64,000 nucleotides of DNA from assembly GCA_020796225.1 (NCBI GenBank), contig CM036768.1:36422289-36486288 (forward strand). Direction: 5' to 3'. Under the pieces are notes generated by a model. The model ran no database searches, had not been told where the DNA came from, and worked only from the letters and a program-made list of their open reading frames with translations. Each line of letters begins with the position of its first letter. Position 1 is the stretch's first letter. The position numbers and the translations under genes were made by a program. Of the stretch, positions 62,641 through 64,000 are shown piece after piece. The stretch comes from Arion vulgaris (lineage: Eukaryota > Mollusca > Gastropoda > Stylommatophora > Arionidae).

Positions 62641-63056
62641 GGGTGTCTCTGTGGATAAGTGGTAAGCCCTTGCCTTGCGAGTCGAAGATCGTGGGTTCGA
62701 ATCCGAACCGGGCCAATATATTAACGAGTGTATTTTTCCCAGAGATTTTCCTTAGGATTGTTGCTGGCGCTACAGAGTTCGTCTTTGTGCAATACTCTAG
62801 GCAGGTGGCGTGCCATTTCTGCGGAGAGGGACCGAGCTATATGGGGCTAAAACCCGGTGCAATGTAGTTAATCATTGAGCTTTCTTCTTCTTCTGGTTTA
62901 CCCGCTATGAATTCAGGTGCAGCCAGGCCAACTATTTCGCTGCTTCTGACAGATTTTTGCGTGAAGGTTTGCTTTCCTTATCAGTGTCCCTCGCCATTCA
63001 GGCGAGCCTTCTCAGACTTCAGAGGTTATTGAGCTTTAAACCTCTTTGTTGTTGTT
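62641..63056 (+). mobile_element. SINE-C split by SINE-M
   Basis: Head GTGTCTCTGTGGATAAGTGG, B-box GGTTCGAATCC, GGCAGGTGGCGTGCCATTTC, GGCTAAAACCCGGTGCAATG; tail resumes at 63028 (GAGCTTTAAACCTC) after SINE-M. Confidence 0.9.
62884..63027 (-). mobile_element. SINE-M nested in SINE-C
   Basis: 5'-truncated copy with (TTC)n at the low end. Perfect 10-bp target duplication ATTGAGCTTT at 62874-62883 and 63028-63037. Confidence 0.94.
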
Positions 63057-63263
63057 GCCCGTCTGCCCAGCGTGTTCGTAGCGCGTTGGACTACGGGTGA
63101 CTATCCTCTGTGTGTGCGGGTTCAATTCCGCGGGATGGCAGAAAAACCACAGATTCCCCAGATTTACGGTGTTCGTGGCACCGAACCGAAGGGTTACGAT
63201 GTCCATGGCACTGAGCCGAAGAGCTGAAAAGCTCAAGTGCCTCTGGATCGGGGAAAAAAAACC
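63051..63263 (+). mobile_element. SINE-A, best-preserved copy
   Basis: GCCCGTCTGCCCAGCGTG, GTAGCGCGTTGGACTACGGG, B-box GGTTCAATTCC, CCAGATTTACGGTGTTCGTG, GTCCATGGCACTGAGCC, CTCTGGATCGG and poly(A). 12-bp target duplication AACCTCTTTGTT at 63039-63050 and 63264-63275. Confidence 0.96.
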
Positions 63264-63275
63264 AACCTCTTTGTT

Positions 63276-63808
63276 ATTATTATAATTACAACCTAGCGTA
63301 GACATTCACCTGTACAATGAATTTGTCTTTTTAAGAAATGACTAAGGAATTCTAAGGAAGCACAGGGCAAGCAATGAAGACAATGAATATGGTAAATAAT
63401 TAGACAAGTAAACAAGTATTAAGAGTCTCCAGAAAAAAAAAATTGACCAAATACAGAATTCGAACCACAAACTTATTATTTCTTACAACACCCATTGTCT
63501 AGTCCTGCAGATGAGCGGTTTTTTTTCTGCATGGAACAAACTGAAAGAGAATGAAGATCAGAGGAGAGCTAGCTGGTTGTTCTATGGAAAAGAAAGGTCG
63601 GCTGCGTGACCAGGCAATATGTTCCTAAATAATGCTGTGTGGTTTGAATCATGTGTTTTGTAAAAAAAAAAATTGTTTTAATTACTTCCGGATAACCTTA
63701 ATACTTCTTGTTTACTGTTTATGTAATTACCATAGTGTTTCTCAACACTCGCCATCTACATTTCTTGTTCGAGCTGTTAAGGGAGGAGCGTGGAGAGATG
63801 CGTTATAT
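63276..63808. other. No gene recognised
   Basis: AT-rich spacer with short A and T runs; no repeat or coding signal. Confidence 0.45.
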
Positions 63809-63809
63809 G

Positions 63810-64000
63810 CTCGTGTAGACAATGTGTTCGTCTGTAGCTTAAGCTGTAGTGGGCCTGATCACAACCCAAGAGTGCCTGGTTCAAACTCCGCGGCGTGCAG
63901 TTTGGAAGCAATTTGTTCTTGTGGAATTTTACGAACGGTAAAATAGACCTCACCGTTCAGAAAGCAATGACAAACTACTGAACGTTTTAGTTGTACCTAG
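63810..64000 (+). mobile_element. SINE-F, cut by window end
   Basis: Head GTTCGTCTGTAGCTTAAGCT, CCTGATCACAACCC, B-box GGTTCAAACTCC, GTGCAGTTTGGAAGCAATTT, ACGAACGGTAAAATAGACCT, CAAACTACTGAACGTTTTAG. Shows the tRNA-like promoter region most clearly. Confidence 0.9.

Noticed and set aside
4600..63305. Recurring peptide containing LGAMDIVTLRFGATNTVNLG on many frames
   Set aside because: It is the antisense translation of SINE-A, seen at every minus or plus copy; not a conserved gene family.

Overview
This is eukaryotic, almost certainly invertebrate animal, DNA. There is no operon structure, every long reading frame is repeat-derived, and the window is packed with tRNA-type SINEs, 5'-truncated LINEs, short inverted-repeat DNA transposons, a Helitron relic and some 20 minisatellite or microsatellite arrays. 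I found no exon of a recognisable host gene. The mix of SINEs ending in (GAA)n, several non-LTR retrotransposon families and hAT-like MITEs would suit a mollusc or other lophotrochozoan, but that is an inference from general character and the species cannot be read from the sequence.

Family names used here are local. SINE-A: tRNA-type head, poly(A) tail. SINE-B, E and E2: related modular elements sharing a core near ATGTCGTAAGAGGCGACT; B and E have (GAA)n tails. SINE-C: tRNA-Ser/Leu-like head, AAACCCC-type tail. SINE-D: tRNA-type head, TTAC-rich tail. SINE-F, I, M, N: further tRNA-type families. LINE-a, g, h, k, l, p, q, r, t, w: non-LTR families, nearly all present only as 3' ends. MITE-J, U and V: hAT-type with 8-bp target duplications. 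MITE-X: inverted-repeat element with 7-bp target duplications. TIR-R: two-copy inverted-repeat element.

Layout. 1-8.7 kb: LINE and SINE fragments plus 43-, 60-, 39- and 64-bp arrays; two of these arrays were made by amplifying a piece of a SINE or LINE. 8.7-10.5 kb: 29-bp and GACA/GATA-type arrays. 10.7-16.7 kb: nested SINEs, a LINE-g whose 3' end is amplified as 32-bp repeats, LINE-h and LINE-k. 17.4-18.06 kb: Helitron relic. 18-29 kb: mixed SINE, LINE and MITE copies with simple repeats. 29.6-31.05 kb: a 27-bp array open in three frames. 31.6-43.9 kb: the richest nesting (LINE-p in LINE-k, LINE-q in LINE-p, SINE-A in MITE-X, SINE-D in LINE-l), one LINE with most of a reverse transcriptase domain (LINE-w), and 46- and 42-bp arrays. 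45-52 kb: a three-layer nest (SINE-F containing LINE-a and MITE-X, the latter containing SINE-D) and a SINE-C expanded as 20-bp repeats. 52.4-53.5 kb: a 40-bp array with higher-order pattern. 54-64 kb: hAT MITEs, SINEs, a 20-bp array, a 78-bp array and LINE-p-like 3' ends.

Nothing here works as a pathway. The pieces are related by insertion order and by shared retrotransposition signals. The most interesting points are the 7-bp-duplication MITE-X family, with a 41-bp miniature that abuts and probably seeded a tandem array, and the repeated conversion of transposon fragments into minisatellites.
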